Assembly (NCBI GenBank): GCA_020630875.1
Contig: JAHDIH010000004.1
Span: 369,500-433,499 of the forward strand
Length of the DNA stretch: 64,000 nucleotides
Source of the DNA: Deltaproteobacteria bacterium
Lineage (GTDB): Bacteria > Myxococcota_A > Polyangia > Haliangiales > Haliangiaceae
Direction: 5' to 3'
Part shown: piece after piece, positions 30,049 to 38,978 of the stretch
Layout of the letters: each line of letters opens with the position of its first letter
Numbering within the stretch: the stretch's first letter is position 1
Translations under genes and position numbers: made by a program
Notes under the pieces: model-generated
Told to the model about the DNA's origin: nothing
Databases searched by the model: none
The model's input: the letters and a program-made list of their open reading frames with translations, nothing else

Positions 30049-31708
30049 AGTTGCTGTTAGCTGCAGCTCCGTAAAAGTCCGTTGAGTTCGAACACCAAAT
30101 GGTATCATCAAAAGACCACGAGTTCCCACTGGTAGCACTTCCAGAGACCCCATAGTCGTAACTTGCGACTACCGCTCCTGCGGAGAAGATAATAATGTTT
30201 CGCTCTCCCGAGGTATTCCTTAAGGCGCTCGTAAACGTACCGTCGACCACGGGAAGTCCACCGTTGGTAGCTGTATCAGCCCCTTGAGCGAACAGAATGT
30301 AATCTCCCGAGTTAACTCGCTTGCAGTCGTTGCCTACTGTCAACGTTTCTTCTTGCGTCATCGTCGTTCCATCACGACCAAAGCCTAACTCATTTAGGTC
30401 AAAGGTTGCTTCGGCTCTCAACTCAAACCACTCGAAACCTCCATCTGTTCCATCCGGATTGGCCATAAGTTCAGTGACAGTCAATTCATTGAGCGCTGGG
30501 GGAACAATCGGTCGCATGATCCCGCCGTCCAAACATTGTCCAGCCGGAAGAGGAATTTCGCAAACTTCGTTTGCAGCCGCTGGCGTTCCAGAGTCGGTGG
30601 TAAGTAGCGGGTCGGGATGAACCCATGGATTTTCACTGTTGCACCAATTGTTCTCATCATCATTGTCCGCGGCATTTTGAGCGGAAGCATCCAAAGAACG
30701 AGACTTTCCGCTGCTGCTAGATGCCCACGTCACGCTATCAATTTCGTTACCTTCGTGGTCAATCAGCGAAAGTGACCCGTTACTGTTGGTTAGTGAGAAT
30801 GAAAATTTGGCAACAACGGATCCCAAACCGCCGTTTTCTTCACTTAGGTCATTTCTTGCCACGACCACATATTCCCCAGGGGAAACGCTCACGCAGTCTT
30901 CTAAAAGTAAGGTTTGCTTGGGGGCAGCGGCCTCAGTTCCTAATTTCATCTCATTTAAGTCAACAGTACTGATGGCCTTTATCTCGAACCACTCGCCTGC
31001 TGAATCACTAACAGCCGCTGGGTTGGGCATGACTTCTGTAATCACTAAGTCACCAGCAGTTGCATGGATGATGTCCCGACTATTGCCAAGCGGATCGTTG
31101 CATTTACCCGGCAGGACCAGAGGGCAGGTGTTGTTTTCCGCTCCCGGGGTACCTTCATTGTCTGTCGCATCGTAGTCCCCCTCGCCAACGCACCAAAGCT
31201 CTTCCACATCGTTTTGTTCCGCGTCGGGAACTTGTTGCCCATTGAACGCCTCAGATTTTCCATCTGGCACGGAACTATAGATCACTTCATCTACCAACCT
31301 ATCGTCACAATAAAGAGCGATACGCCCGTCACTGTTTTTCATGCTACCGAGTTCAAAACCGTAGCCAATATCGATATGCGCAGGTGCAAATTCCGTCGCG
31401 ACATCGCCAAGTACCGTATAACTTTCAGACTCTGCTTGGAAAGCTGGCAATTGAAAGGACTTAACTCCCTCCAAGTCGCTTTTGCTAAATTCGATCCTTA
31501 CTCCTTCAAGCTCGACTACATTTTCAGAGGCATTATGAATCTCTACCCATTCTAGCCCTTCGTCAGCTCCACTAGGGTTGGCAAGGAATTCTGAAATGAC
31601 TAGCTCTCCTGTCCCAAACGCTCCAACGCACGGAACCAACTCATCCTCTTTAGGATCTCCATCACAACCAACGGCAACAATCGCCAATATTACTGTAAGT
31701 ATTCTCAT
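30011..31708 (-). CDS. Triple lamin-tail-domain lipoprotein
   Basis: 565 residues with signal MRILTVILAIVAVGC. Three lamin tail domains (LTD, pfam00932) are recognisable from their first strands GELVISEFLANP, GDLVITEVMPNP and NELTVTELMANP at about residues 32, 215 and 403, each followed by EW-EI/EL and later by the W-C...GTPG/AN closing motif. LTD is an Ig-like fold, known in bacteria on secreted proteins often paired with nucleases. It probably binds nucleic acid or another surface partner. It overlaps the SNase genes on both sides (four and 38 bases). Confidence 0.9.
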   Translation of the reverse strand: MRILTVILAIVAVGCDGDPKEDELVPCVGAFGTGELVISEFLANPSGADEGLEWVEIHNASENVVELEGVRIEFSKSDLEGVKSFQLPAFQAESESYTVLGDVATEFAPAHIDIGYGFELGSMKNSDGRIALYCDDRLVDEVIYSSVPDGKSEAFNGQQVPDAEQNDVEELWCVGEGDYDATDNEGTPGAENNTCPLVLPGKCNDPLGNSRDIIHATAGDLVITEVMPNPAAVSDSAGEWFEIKAISTVDLNEMKLGTEAAAPKQTLLLEDCVSVSPGEYVVVARNDLSEENGGLGSVVAKFSFSLTNSNGSLSLIDHEGNEIDSVTWASSSSGKSRSLDASAQNAADNDDENNWCNSENPWVHPDPLLTTDSGTPAAANEVCEIPLPAGQCLDGGIMRPIVPPALNELTVTELMANPDGTDGGFEWFELRAEATFDLNELGFGRDGTTMTQEETLTVGNDCKRVNSGDYILFAQGADTATNGGLPVVDGTFTSALRNTSGERNIIIFSAGAVVASYDYGVSGSATSGNSWSFDDTIWCSNSTDFYGAAANSNYGTPKQINPTCP

Positions 31709-32769
31709 TGTGATTCTTCTTTCTGTTTCTTGTAAGGCACTGGCGCAAGAATAATCTGACTTGGCCGAGTAATTTCGATTTGCAGTTGAGGTCTTGATGC
31801 GCGGGGATGCTTGTATTCTGTGACCACTCCTGTAGCGATAACGTGCTCGCTTCTGTGATCCGCAAGACCTAACGAGCCAAACAAATCTTTGTCGAAAAAT
31901 ATCAATGGAAAATCGTCGCCCCTTTTGCGTCCGAGCATCACTCGCGTCGGGCCTTTATCCCCAAGCTTAATCGACGAGACAGTTCCAAGAACAGAAACTT
32001 CCTGTTTGGAAACTTTCGCTTTCTCAAGACGATGCAGAGAATCCCAGTTGGTCAAAATGATGCCTGACCCCGGATAGTTGTCTTCAAAGTCTTTGATAAA
32101 TTTAGCCCGTGATTCCCACCAAACGATACGCTCTGGATAATCTTTGTACCCTAGCGAGTTTTCGTTCCAGATACCAACCTTGGCTGCACGGGCCTCTTGC
32201 TCAGCCTGCACAAACTCGTTGTGAAAGCGACTAGAGTATCCGTACTTCATGAAGTAGGGAGACATTCCGGCTCTCACCGACTCCACGTTGTAATTTAGTT
32301 CTTTACCGTTCTTCGTGGCGAAAACGTAAACAAGATACCTGCCGTATCGTCCACGAATTTCTTTGGGCCGGTCTCGTTCCAAACGAACCTCTTTGACGCC
32401 CTTAAAAAATGCTGATGCCCAGTCTTTCGCTTCCTCACCGATAGGGGTTCCCATTTTCACTGGCTTTATCGAATCCCCACGCTTGGCTTTCAAGTACGCT
32501 TGAAAGTCCGCCGTTGCTGCAACCTTATCGGCATTATTCTTGTAGGTTTCCTCGGTGTCTATGCCAAGCAGCCGCAGGGTCGTCTTGACCCCTTGAACGC
32601 GAATGGTATCACCATCGACTACAGCATCTGAACCAAGCTTAAACCGACCAACAACGAAACCTTCGTGTTCCAATCGCTTTAGTTCTACTTGACCTTTCTT
32701 TCTGCTGTATCGCTCCGTTGGAGCGCAAGAGGCAAGCAGAGCAAAGACTAACAGAGTTCTTATAAACAT
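31705..32769 (-). CDS. SNase-like nuclease lipoprotein with extra C-terminal domain
   Basis: 354 residues, signal ending LLASC. Residues about 45-205 are an SNase fold: AVVDGDTIRV, LRLLGIDTEET (Arg and Glu of the active site) and GRYGRYLVYVF (second Arg). Insertions make it longer than the 130-residue core. Residues about 245-345 resemble an OB-type nucleic-acid-binding domain (VSVLGTVSSIKL...), by eye only. Predicted surface nuclease, second in an operon between two LTD proteins, with overlaps of ten and four bases. Confidence 0.87.
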   Translation of the reverse strand: MFIRTLLVFALLASCAPTERYSRKKGQVELKRLEHEGFVVGRFKLGSDAVVDGDTIRVQGVKTTLRLLGIDTEETYKNNADKVAATADFQAYLKAKRGDSIKPVKMGTPIGEEAKDWASAFFKGVKEVRLERDRPKEIRGRYGRYLVYVFATKNGKELNYNVESVRAGMSPYFMKYGYSSRFHNEFVQAEQEARAAKVGIWNENSLGYKDYPERIVWWESRAKFIKDFEDNYPGSGIILTNWDSLHRLEKAKVSKQEVSVLGTVSSIKLGDKGPTRVMLGRKRGDDFPLIFFDKDLFGSLGLADHRSEHVIATGVVTEYKHPRASRPQLQIEITRPSQIILAPVPYKKQKEESQ

Positions 32770-33278
32770 GGTGGGTTCTCCTCTCCGGGACTTCCGGGGA
32801 TGTCAGTGCTGCTGCACCAACTAGCTTCGTCATCGTTTCCTGTCGCATCCGGAGGATTTCCAAACTGCAGCGAAGCCTCGTCTGGAAGCGACCGGTAGAT
32901 GACCTGGTCGATTTTTTTTCCACAACTCGAAAGCGTCACCGCCGCCGAAGACCACATCTTGGAAGGCAGATCCTCACCAAAATCAAACACTGAGTCTGGA
33001 AATTCGCCCTTTGCGATCAAGAAGTAGCCCTGTGCAACTTTAACTTCATCGCGGACGAGAGCTTGCCTGATGTTTTTTCCAGTCAACTGCTCCCAAGACA
33101 CAGTGAGACCGGTGATATCGAGCGCCTGGGTTGAGAAAATCTCAATCCATTCCGCCCCATCGCCATGAACTTCTGTGATAATTAGTTGGCCCGTTTCGAT
33201 TTCTGGGCATCCACCAAGAGACTCGGTGGTGCCACATCCAGCGGCTAGGACGATTGATAATGATAAGACAATCCTCAA
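32760..33278 (-). CDS. Single lamin-tail-domain lipoprotein
   Basis: 172 residues, TTG start at 33278, signal ending IVLAAGC. One LTD: GQLIITEVHGDGAEWIEIF, AQGYFLIAKG and the closing DDEASWC...PGSPGEEN. First gene of the five-gene LTD/SNase/HhH operon, overlapping the following nuclease gene by ten bases. No in-frame ATG gives an intact signal peptide, hence the TTG. Confidence 0.85.
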   Translation of the reverse strand: MRIVLSLSIVLAAGCGTTESLGGCPEIETGQLIITEVHGDGAEWIEIFSTQALDITGLTVSWEQLTGKNIRQALVRDEVKVAQGYFLIAKGEFPDSVFDFGEDLPSKMWSSAAVTLSSCGKKIDQVIYRSLPDEASLQFGNPPDATGNDDEASWCSSTDIPGSPGEENPPCL

Positions 33279-33393
33279 AACGCTCGCAGTCTACCGAATG
33301 AATGAGCGTCTGTGTTGGTAAAAAACCTTCCTTCTAAAACGCTCTTTTACCTTCAGAATTGGAGTTTTCTGCATGAAATGATACATCAGCATC

Positions 33394-33975
33394 GTGTTTT
33401 CCGCACTAATTGCTGCAATCATCGTCGCTGCCAGCGCAGCTACGCTGTATCGAGTAAGCTCGTCGCAAAAACAGCTGCCTCCCCCCGAACCAGACGACCA
33501 GCCAGATATCGGGCCAAGAACGGTAGAGCAACTGCGAATCAACGACGTGATAGAAATAGACCTTATTGACTTTGTGGTCGTTGGGTTATTCGAATTCGAA
33601 GAAGATGGCCATTCGTGGAAAACAGCACAAATTTCCGACGGCACCAATGAGCAATTTCTTACCATTGGGATTTCTCGAGCCGGAAAACCAAAATTTCGTC
33701 TTACCCGCCCTGTAAAGATCGATGTCGCCCCCTATCCTCCGACGACGTTACTTGTTGAAAACAACCCCGTTGAGCTGTCCAAAAAAGGAACGGCTACGGT
33801 TCGAATGCGAGGAAACGCTGCACGTGGAGGTAACACCAGCGGCCGTTGCCGCTACTGGCTCTACGGAAACATTGAAGGCGACACCATCATCGCTGAGCAA
33901 TGGGGCGAAGACTTCATCGTTTACAGTGGTAAAATTGTTGATGGTACCAGCATCGAGTTTATGCAAGCCAGCTGA
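33394..33975 (+). CDS. DUF4178-like protein with N-terminal membrane anchor
   Basis: 193 residues from GTG 33394. The first 20 residues are hydrophobic (FSALIAAIIVAASAATLY), a Pro-rich linker follows, and then INDVIEIDLIDFVVVGLFEF and DGHSWKTAQISDG, which resemble the DUF4178 fold. The C-terminal half is beta-rich with RCRYWLYG. DUF4178 proteins are uncharacterised and often lie near membrane-stress genes. The gene is between the LTD operon start and the UbiB gene, converging on the latter. Confidence 0.65.
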   Translation: MFSALIAAIIVAASAATLYRVSSSQKQLPPPEPDDQPDIGPRTVEQLRINDVIEIDLIDFVVVGLFEFEEDGHSWKTAQISDGTNEQFLTIGISRAGKPKFRLTRPVKIDVAPYPPTTLLVENNPVELSKKGTATVRMRGNAARGGNTSGRCRYWLYGNIEGDTIIAEQWGEDFIVYSGKIVDGTSIEFMQAS

Positions 33976-33981
33976 TTTGCG

Positions 33982-35307
33982 CTAAGCCACTTTCTTGTTT
34001 TGAATTTCGGCGAGTAAGGGAAATACATGTTTGGCACCTAGCTGGAAAAAGTTTAACCCTGGGGACAAGTTCATCAGCAAGCCGAAGAGGATAATCACCG
34101 AGCGTTCCACGTAAAGCCAGTCGTTGGGGTACTCCACATTCTTCATCAATTCGCGAATGGACTTTCTCGACATGCCACCAGCCTCTAACCTTGTCTTAAC
34201 TTCATTAGTTAGTTCTTTTTGGCTAGCCGCTTCAAGACCAACCAACGCTCTGAAGTATTTGGTGACCTGCACTCGCACTACCTCGTTATCGTCTCCAGCA
34301 AAACCGATTGTCGTGATGGCTTTCAGAACGTCTTCATCATTCTCGGACATTACCCCGCGGATAAGATACGCCATCCCGTGAGCAAAGTGCTCGGGCATCA
34401 CCGTTGCGGACCCCAAATCTAAAAATACAATGCAAGGTCCGTCGGTGCCTGGCCTCACTAGAATGTTACCAGGATGGGGATCGGCGTGAAAAAATCGATG
34501 ACCGTAGAATTGGTGAGAAAATAGATCCGCGAGAAGGGTTGCGACTTCTTTAGCATCCAATCCCAATCGTTCGTATGAGGCCATGTCGTTAATCTTTACA
34601 CCCGCTTCGAAACTCATTACGAGCACATCTTCTGAAACCGGCCAGTCAGCAGCAAGTGAAGGAAAAGCAACTCGCTCATCACCACTAAAATTAGCAGTCA
34701 TCTTTTTCAGACAATCCGCTTCGTGCAACAAATTGGTTTCTCGTTTCATCAAGTCACCGATCTGCTCATGAATACGTCCAAGTCTTTTAGCCGGAACGAA
34801 TCGCTTATAGAACCACAACGTCCACTTTAGCACTCGCAAATCAATTGCAATTGTTTTTCTGATTCCAGGGTAAAGAACTTTGACGGCGACGTCTTGTCCG
34901 CCGATTACGGCTCGGTGGACTTGTCCGAGTGATGCGGCAGCGACAGCTTGATCATCGAAACTATCGAAAATTTCATCAATGGATTTGCCTAGCGATTTAA
35001 CGATGGCGTTTCGAATCTTCTTGACTGGCCGGGGGGGGACTTGGTCTTGAAGCACTTCAAGCTCATCGGCATAGGCGTTGGGCAGAAACGTCCCCATGAC
35101 GGACAGCACTTGTCCGAGTTTAATGTAGATGCCTCGCAGATTAGTGAAGCCTGTGGCCAAGCGTCGTGCGTTACGTTGATGGACAACTTCCCAGCGGCTT
35201 TGGAAACGGCTACCAAAAAGTTTGCACAATGCGATCTGCCAAAGGTAGCTGGCAAAGATGAGCGAAAACAACGCGGACGAGCGACACAAGCGAAAGACGC
35301 TCCTCAT
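33982..35307 (-). CDS. UbiB/ABC1 (ADCK) family atypical kinase
   Basis: 441 residues. The family signature KxGQ occurs in IYIKLGQVLS, the Ala-rich replacement of the glycine loop in AAASLGQVH, then VAVKVL, the catalytic HADPHPGN and the metal-binding DLG (FLDLGSA). A C-terminal hydrophobic helix is likely. UbiB proteins act as ATPases assisting ubiquinone biosynthesis or lipid handling at the membrane. No ubi genes are near, so the pathway is open. Start ATG 35307 is well supported. Confidence 0.92.
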   Translation of the reverse strand: MRSVFRLCRSSALFSLIFASYLWQIALCKLFGSRFQSRWEVVHQRNARRLATGFTNLRGIYIKLGQVLSVMGTFLPNAYADELEVLQDQVPPRPVKKIRNAIVKSLGKSIDEIFDSFDDQAVAAASLGQVHRAVIGGQDVAVKVLYPGIRKTIAIDLRVLKWTLWFYKRFVPAKRLGRIHEQIGDLMKRETNLLHEADCLKKMTANFSGDERVAFPSLAADWPVSEDVLVMSFEAGVKINDMASYERLGLDAKEVATLLADLFSHQFYGHRFFHADPHPGNILVRPGTDGPCIVFLDLGSATVMPEHFAHGMAYLIRGVMSENDEDVLKAITTIGFAGDDNEVVRVQVTKYFRALVGLEAASQKELTNEVKTRLEAGGMSRKSIRELMKNVEYPNDWLYVERSVIILFGLLMNLSPGLNFFQLGAKHVFPLLAEIQNKKVA

Positions 35308-35505
35308 ATTTCACGGACCAAGTTCAAGTTCACCGCTAGGGTATGACGTTTTACGTGAACCACCCACGGCTATTTGACATTTTGCGCGTTGCGGAGAAAA
35401 AGACCGGAATTAGTAGTCACGAACTGATGAATACTGCTCACATGGTTTTATGCGGAAATGTCACCGAATGTGTGACTAATCACAACACCGATTCGTCCGG
35501 GGGTC

Positions 35506-36375
35506 ATGCAAGAAACAGTAGTAAACCAAGCAACCAATGCCGCCGGGGAAACGGCGAGTCAAGCAACCTCTATCGCGGACACCGCGATTGAATTCCTCTC
35601 CACTCGAGGAATGGAGTTCGGAATCAAAATCATCGGCGCGATTGCCGTATGGATCATCGGTGGAATGATCATCAAGTTCGTCCGCAAGTTGGTCTCCAAA
35701 GCGATTAACAAGTCCGGAACTATGGATCCTACAGTGTCCCGATTTGCGGATTCTCTTGTGGGAATTCTACTCAAGATCGTCCTGATTATGGCGGTTCTCG
35801 GTATCTTCGGCGTTCAAACCACGAGCTTCGCAGCAATTCTAGCAGCCGCTGGTGTTGCGATCGGGATGGCATGGTCTGGTCTTTTGGCGAACTTCGCTGC
35901 CGGAATTTTCCTTCTCATTCTTAAGCCTTTCAAAGTCGGCGACCTCATCAGTGCCAACGGCGACGTTGGGACCGTAGTAGAAGTAGGGCTGTTTGTAACT
36001 GCCATTGATACGCTAGACAACGTTCGAACCTACATCGGTAACAACAAGGTGTTTTCTGAGAAGATTCAAAACTTCACAACCAACCCACACCGTCGCGTAG
36101 ACCTCAAAGCGCAACTTGCTCACGGTGCCGACCACAATGCTGCTATCGATACTCTCAAGACAAAGCTGGCTGCAATTCCCAACACTGTGAACACACCAGA
36201 CGTTCATATTGTCGACTTCACTCTTGCAGGCCCTGTACTTTGCGTACGCCCGTACTGTCATAACGACCACTACTGGGACGTTTACTTTGCAACCAACAAA
36301 GTAATCCGTGAAGAACTTGGAAAACTAGGTCTTCCTACACCAGAGACCCATCACAAAATTTCCAAAGCATCGTAA
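35506..36375 (+). CDS. Small-conductance mechanosensitive channel (MscS)
   Basis: 289 residues, E. coli MscS size. Three N-terminal membrane helices, the pore-lining Gly/Ala-rich helix TSFAAILAAAGVAIGMAWSG, then NFAAGIFLLILKPFKVGD into the beta domain and the alpha/beta cytoplasmic vestibule. Releases solutes on hypo-osmotic shock. It stands alone and ends at a clear rho-independent terminator (36396-36429). Confidence 0.96.
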   Translation: MQETVVNQATNAAGETASQATSIADTAIEFLSTRGMEFGIKIIGAIAVWIIGGMIIKFVRKLVSKAINKSGTMDPTVSRFADSLVGILLKIVLIMAVLGIFGVQTTSFAAILAAAGVAIGMAWSGLLANFAAGIFLLILKPFKVGDLISANGDVGTVVEVGLFVTAIDTLDNVRTYIGNNKVFSEKIQNFTTNPHRRVDLKAQLAHGADHNAAIDTLKTKLAAIPNTVNTPDVHIVDFTLAGPVLCVRPYCHNDHYWDVYFATNKVIREELGKLGLPTPETHHKISKAS

Positions 36376-36395
36376 TCACAAAAGGAAAAACGACG

Positions 36396-36429
36396 AAGAG
36401 CGGGTCTCACGACTCGCTCTTCTTCTTTT
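36396..36429 (+). terminator. Rho-independent terminator of mscS
   Basis: AAGAGCGGGTC (36396-36406), TCAC loop and GACTCGCTCTT (36411-36421) form an 11-bp stem with one mismatch, followed by CTTCTTTT. It lies 20 bases after the MscS stop. Confidence 0.85.
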
Positions 36430-36599
36430 CGGGCGAATCCAATATGAGGGTGATTCCTAGACAGGCCACGATCCCGTATTAAATTCATTCCAAAGAATAC
36501 CAAAAGCCCTCTCATTTTCGCTGGCTAAACTATCCTTTTACATAGGTTGTGATATCGTTCAGCTCGCAATTACCGCCTCTTGCGGTTAGGAGAAAAAAC

Positions 36600-37004
36600 A
36601 TGGCCTATATCGTCGCCGACCCATGCGTCAAATGTAAATACACCGACTGCGTCACAGTGTGCCCTGTAGATTGTTTCTACGAAGGAGCCAACTCACTAGT
36701 TATTAATCCTGATGAATGCATAGATTGTGGTGCGTGCGAACCGGAATGCCCCACCACGGCAATCTTCGAAGAGGGTGACTTACCTGAGAAGTGGAACGCC
36801 TACATCGAACTTAACGCGGTTCTTTCAGGAGCCAAAACAAAAGATGATGCCGACTCCGCCGGATGGCCTCAAAAACTAACAGAGCACAGCTTGGCCGTTT
36901 GGCCGAATATTACCGAACAAAAAGAGCCACTTGAAGGCGCAGATGAAGCTGCCACGCAAGAGGACAAGCTTGGCGATTTTGACCCTTCACCAGGTGAGCA
37001 ATAA
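36600..37004 (+). CDS. fdxA: 7Fe-8S ferredoxin
   Basis: 134 residues from ATG 36600, after TTAGGAGAA; the longer frame from 36549 has no support. Cysteines at 9, 12, 17, 21, 25 and 40, 43, 46, 50 reproduce the layout of Azotobacter FdI: C9, C17, C21-Pro and C50 for the 3Fe-4S cluster, C40, C43, C46 and C25 for the 4Fe-4S cluster. Low-potential electron carrier of unknown partner. The C-terminal 35 residues form an acidic tail. Confidence 0.94.
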   Translation: MAYIVADPCVKCKYTDCVTVCPVDCFYEGANSLVINPDECIDCGACEPECPTTAIFEEGDLPEKWNAYIELNAVLSGAKTKDDADSAGWPQKLTEHSLAVWPNITEQKEPLEGADEAATQEDKLGDFDPSPGEQ

Positions 37005-37078
37005 ATTTTTCCCTGGTTTGGGAATAATCACTACAAGTAACCCAGTTACAAATTAAAGCGAGTAGAGGAAAGAGAACA

Positions 37079-37915
37079 ATGAAATATTTAGCAGCATTAG
37101 CAATTATCGCCGTCGGAGGATGCCAAAACGCATCTCAAGACAAAATTCTTGAGAAGATGGACAAAATGGTCGCAGCTCAACAAGAAACCAACAAACTACT
37201 AAAGTCTGGCGCAGGAGCAGCTCGAGGCGGACAACAAGGACAACGTCCTCCACAAAGACGTCGCGGGCCGCAGCCAGGTACACGATATGCCATCAACGTA
37301 GACGGAATGCCGTTTGAAGGAAACGCAAACGCCCCTGTCGTGATTGTGAAGGCGCAAGAATACGCTTGCCCTGCTTGCTACCACGCTCAAACGTTCACCA
37401 AGCAAGTCCTTAAAGAATTTGGAAACGACGTTAAACTTGTAACCAAAGATTTTGTGGTTCACCCCACAAGAGCTTGGGACCAGGCATTCACTGCATGTGC
37501 TGCTAACCAACAAGGTAAATTCAAAGAGATGAAAGAAGCTATTTGGGAAAAAGGCTTCAAAGCACGTAAATTTGACAGAGCTCACTACGAAGGTCTTGCT
37601 AAAGAAATGGGTCTTAACATGGCCAAGTTCAAGAAGGACTACGACGGCATTTGCAACAAGCTTACTCGCGAGTCCCACGCTGAAATGCAAGGGGTTGGCG
37701 TAGCAGGAACTCCGACGTTCTTTGTAAACGGAAAAGTACTAGAGAGACGTTCTGTTGACGAAGTTAAAAAACTGGTAGCAGAAGAGTTGAAAGCATACAA
37801 AGCATCTGGCGCCAAGAGTGGCTCAGAATTCTATGCGAAACACGTGATTGCTAAAGGCACTAAGCCTGCAAAAGCACCGCTACCAACTATCCCTAAGCCA
37901 CCAGCAGCCAAATAA
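37079..37915 (+). CDS. DsbA-like thioredoxin-fold lipoprotein
   Basis: 278 residues, lipobox VGGC at Cys15. A short coiled linker and a Gln/Arg/Gly/Pro-rich stretch (48-66) precede a DsbA/DSBA-like thioredoxin domain from about 75. Active site CPAC (97-100) and the cis-Pro loop VAGTPTFFVNG are intact. A periplasmic or surface disulfide oxidoreductase, suitable for the many Cys-rich lipoproteins of this window, which is inference. Strong AGGAAAGAG site; terminator follows. Confidence 0.92.
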   Translation: MKYLAALAIIAVGGCQNASQDKILEKMDKMVAAQQETNKLLKSGAGAARGGQQGQRPPQRRRGPQPGTRYAINVDGMPFEGNANAPVVIVKAQEYACPACYHAQTFTKQVLKEFGNDVKLVTKDFVVHPTRAWDQAFTACAANQQGKFKEMKEAIWEKGFKARKFDRAHYEGLAKEMGLNMAKFKKDYDGICNKLTRESHAEMQGVGVAGTPTFFVNGKVLERRSVDEVKKLVAEELKAYKASGAKSGSEFYAKHVIAKGTKPAKAPLPTIPKPPAAK

Positions 37916-37938
37916 ACGTTAGCTACTAAAAGAACTTT

Positions 37939-37976
37939 GCCCTACCCGAAATAGCTCGGGTGGGGCATTCTTTTTG
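37939..37976 (+). terminator. Rho-independent terminator after the DsbA-like gene
   Basis: GCCCTACCCGA (37939-37949) pairs with TCGGGTGGGGC (37956-37966) with one mismatch, then ATTCTTTTT. It lies between the thioredoxin-like gene and the LysR gene. Confidence 0.85.
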
Positions 37977-38027
37977 AAAACTGGACAGACGAAACAAATC
38001 ATCTTGCCTAGCGAAACGATCAATGAC

Positions 38028-38978
38028 ATGGTCCGCGCGATGGCATCACGTCCTTCCATACGAGTAGCAGACTACTGGAGTTGGTTGCCGGTATTCCGAG
38101 TTGTTGCTGAAACTCAGCACTTACCGACGGCTGCAACCAGCCTAAACATTAGTGCATCGGCGATTTCTCGCTCAGTGAAACTATTAGAAGAATCCTTCGG
38201 CCATGAGCTGTTCGATCGAAGAGGCAGAAACATTTACCTAAACAAAAAGGGTGAACTTCTTCTTAGCTCCGTGAGAGATGCAATGCGTACGGTAGATGAA
38301 TCTTACGTGGCGATTCGGAACGAAGCGTACCTCAGACAACTTTCAATCGCTGCTAATAGTGCGCTAACGAGAGTCGTACTGATTCCGGTCATTGACTCGG
38401 TTCTGGCGAACAACCCGACACTCAACGTGGGCTGCCAAACCTTACGCGGACAGGATACGGCAGAGCGCTTGTTGCAAGGCGAGTTTGATATCGCGCTATC
38501 CCTCATCCCCTATCGTCACGACCAACTAGGTTGTGAACTGGCAGGCTCACTACCGAGTAATCTTTACTGCGGAAAGTCTCACCCACTCTACGCCGCAGAG
38601 GGGCCCCACAGCTTAAGCGATTTGACGGATTATGAGTTTGTGGGCCCTCCGAGAGACAAAAATGGAAATGCGGCCGATGGTTGGCCACCACACCTTAAAA
38701 GGAAAATTCGCGTCACCACCGATATGATGGAAATGGGACTTTCTTATTGTAAGACAGGTCGCTACCTCGCGGTGCTACCAAAACTCATTGCTGAGCCAGA
38801 AGTTGCAACGGGCTCTTTAAAGAGAATTAATACAGAGGACATAGCTTCGTTTTCTCTTTACATTGTCTATCGGCATAACCCCATTGCTCCTGCGGTTAAA
38901 CTTTTCGTGGACGCTCTACGTCAACACTTTAGGCAAACGCTAGCGACAGACCTTCCAGAGCAAGTCATCGCGAGTTGA
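38028..38978 (+). CDS. LysR-family transcriptional regulator
   Basis: 316 residues from ATG 38028; a TTG at 37974 would start inside the upstream terminator, so it was rejected. Residues about 19-77 are the LysR helix-turn-helix (PTAATSLNISASAISRSVKL, ELFDRRGR), followed by the two-lobe effector-binding domain. Target genes unknown. It converges with the unknown membrane-protein gene, overlapping 14 bases, so a classical divergent target is absent. Confidence 0.92.
   Translation: MVRAMASRPSIRVADYWSWLPVFRVVAETQHLPTAATSLNISASAISRSVKLLEESFGHELFDRRGRNIYLNKKGELLLSSVRDAMRTVDESYVAIRNEAYLRQLSIAANSALTRVVLIPVIDSVLANNPTLNVGCQTLRGQDTAERLLQGEFDIALSLIPYRHDQLGCELAGSLPSNLYCGKSHPLYAAEGPHSLSDLTDYEFVGPPRDKNGNAADGWPPHLKRKIRVTTDMMEMGLSYCKTGRYLAVLPKLIAEPEVATGSLKRINTEDIASFSLYIVYRHNPIAPAVKLFVDALRQHFRQTLATDLPEQVIAS

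Noticed and set aside
35343..35591. 82-residue open frame before mscS
   Set aside because: Overlaps the MscS start in another frame, has no ribosome site, and reads as non-coding sequence.
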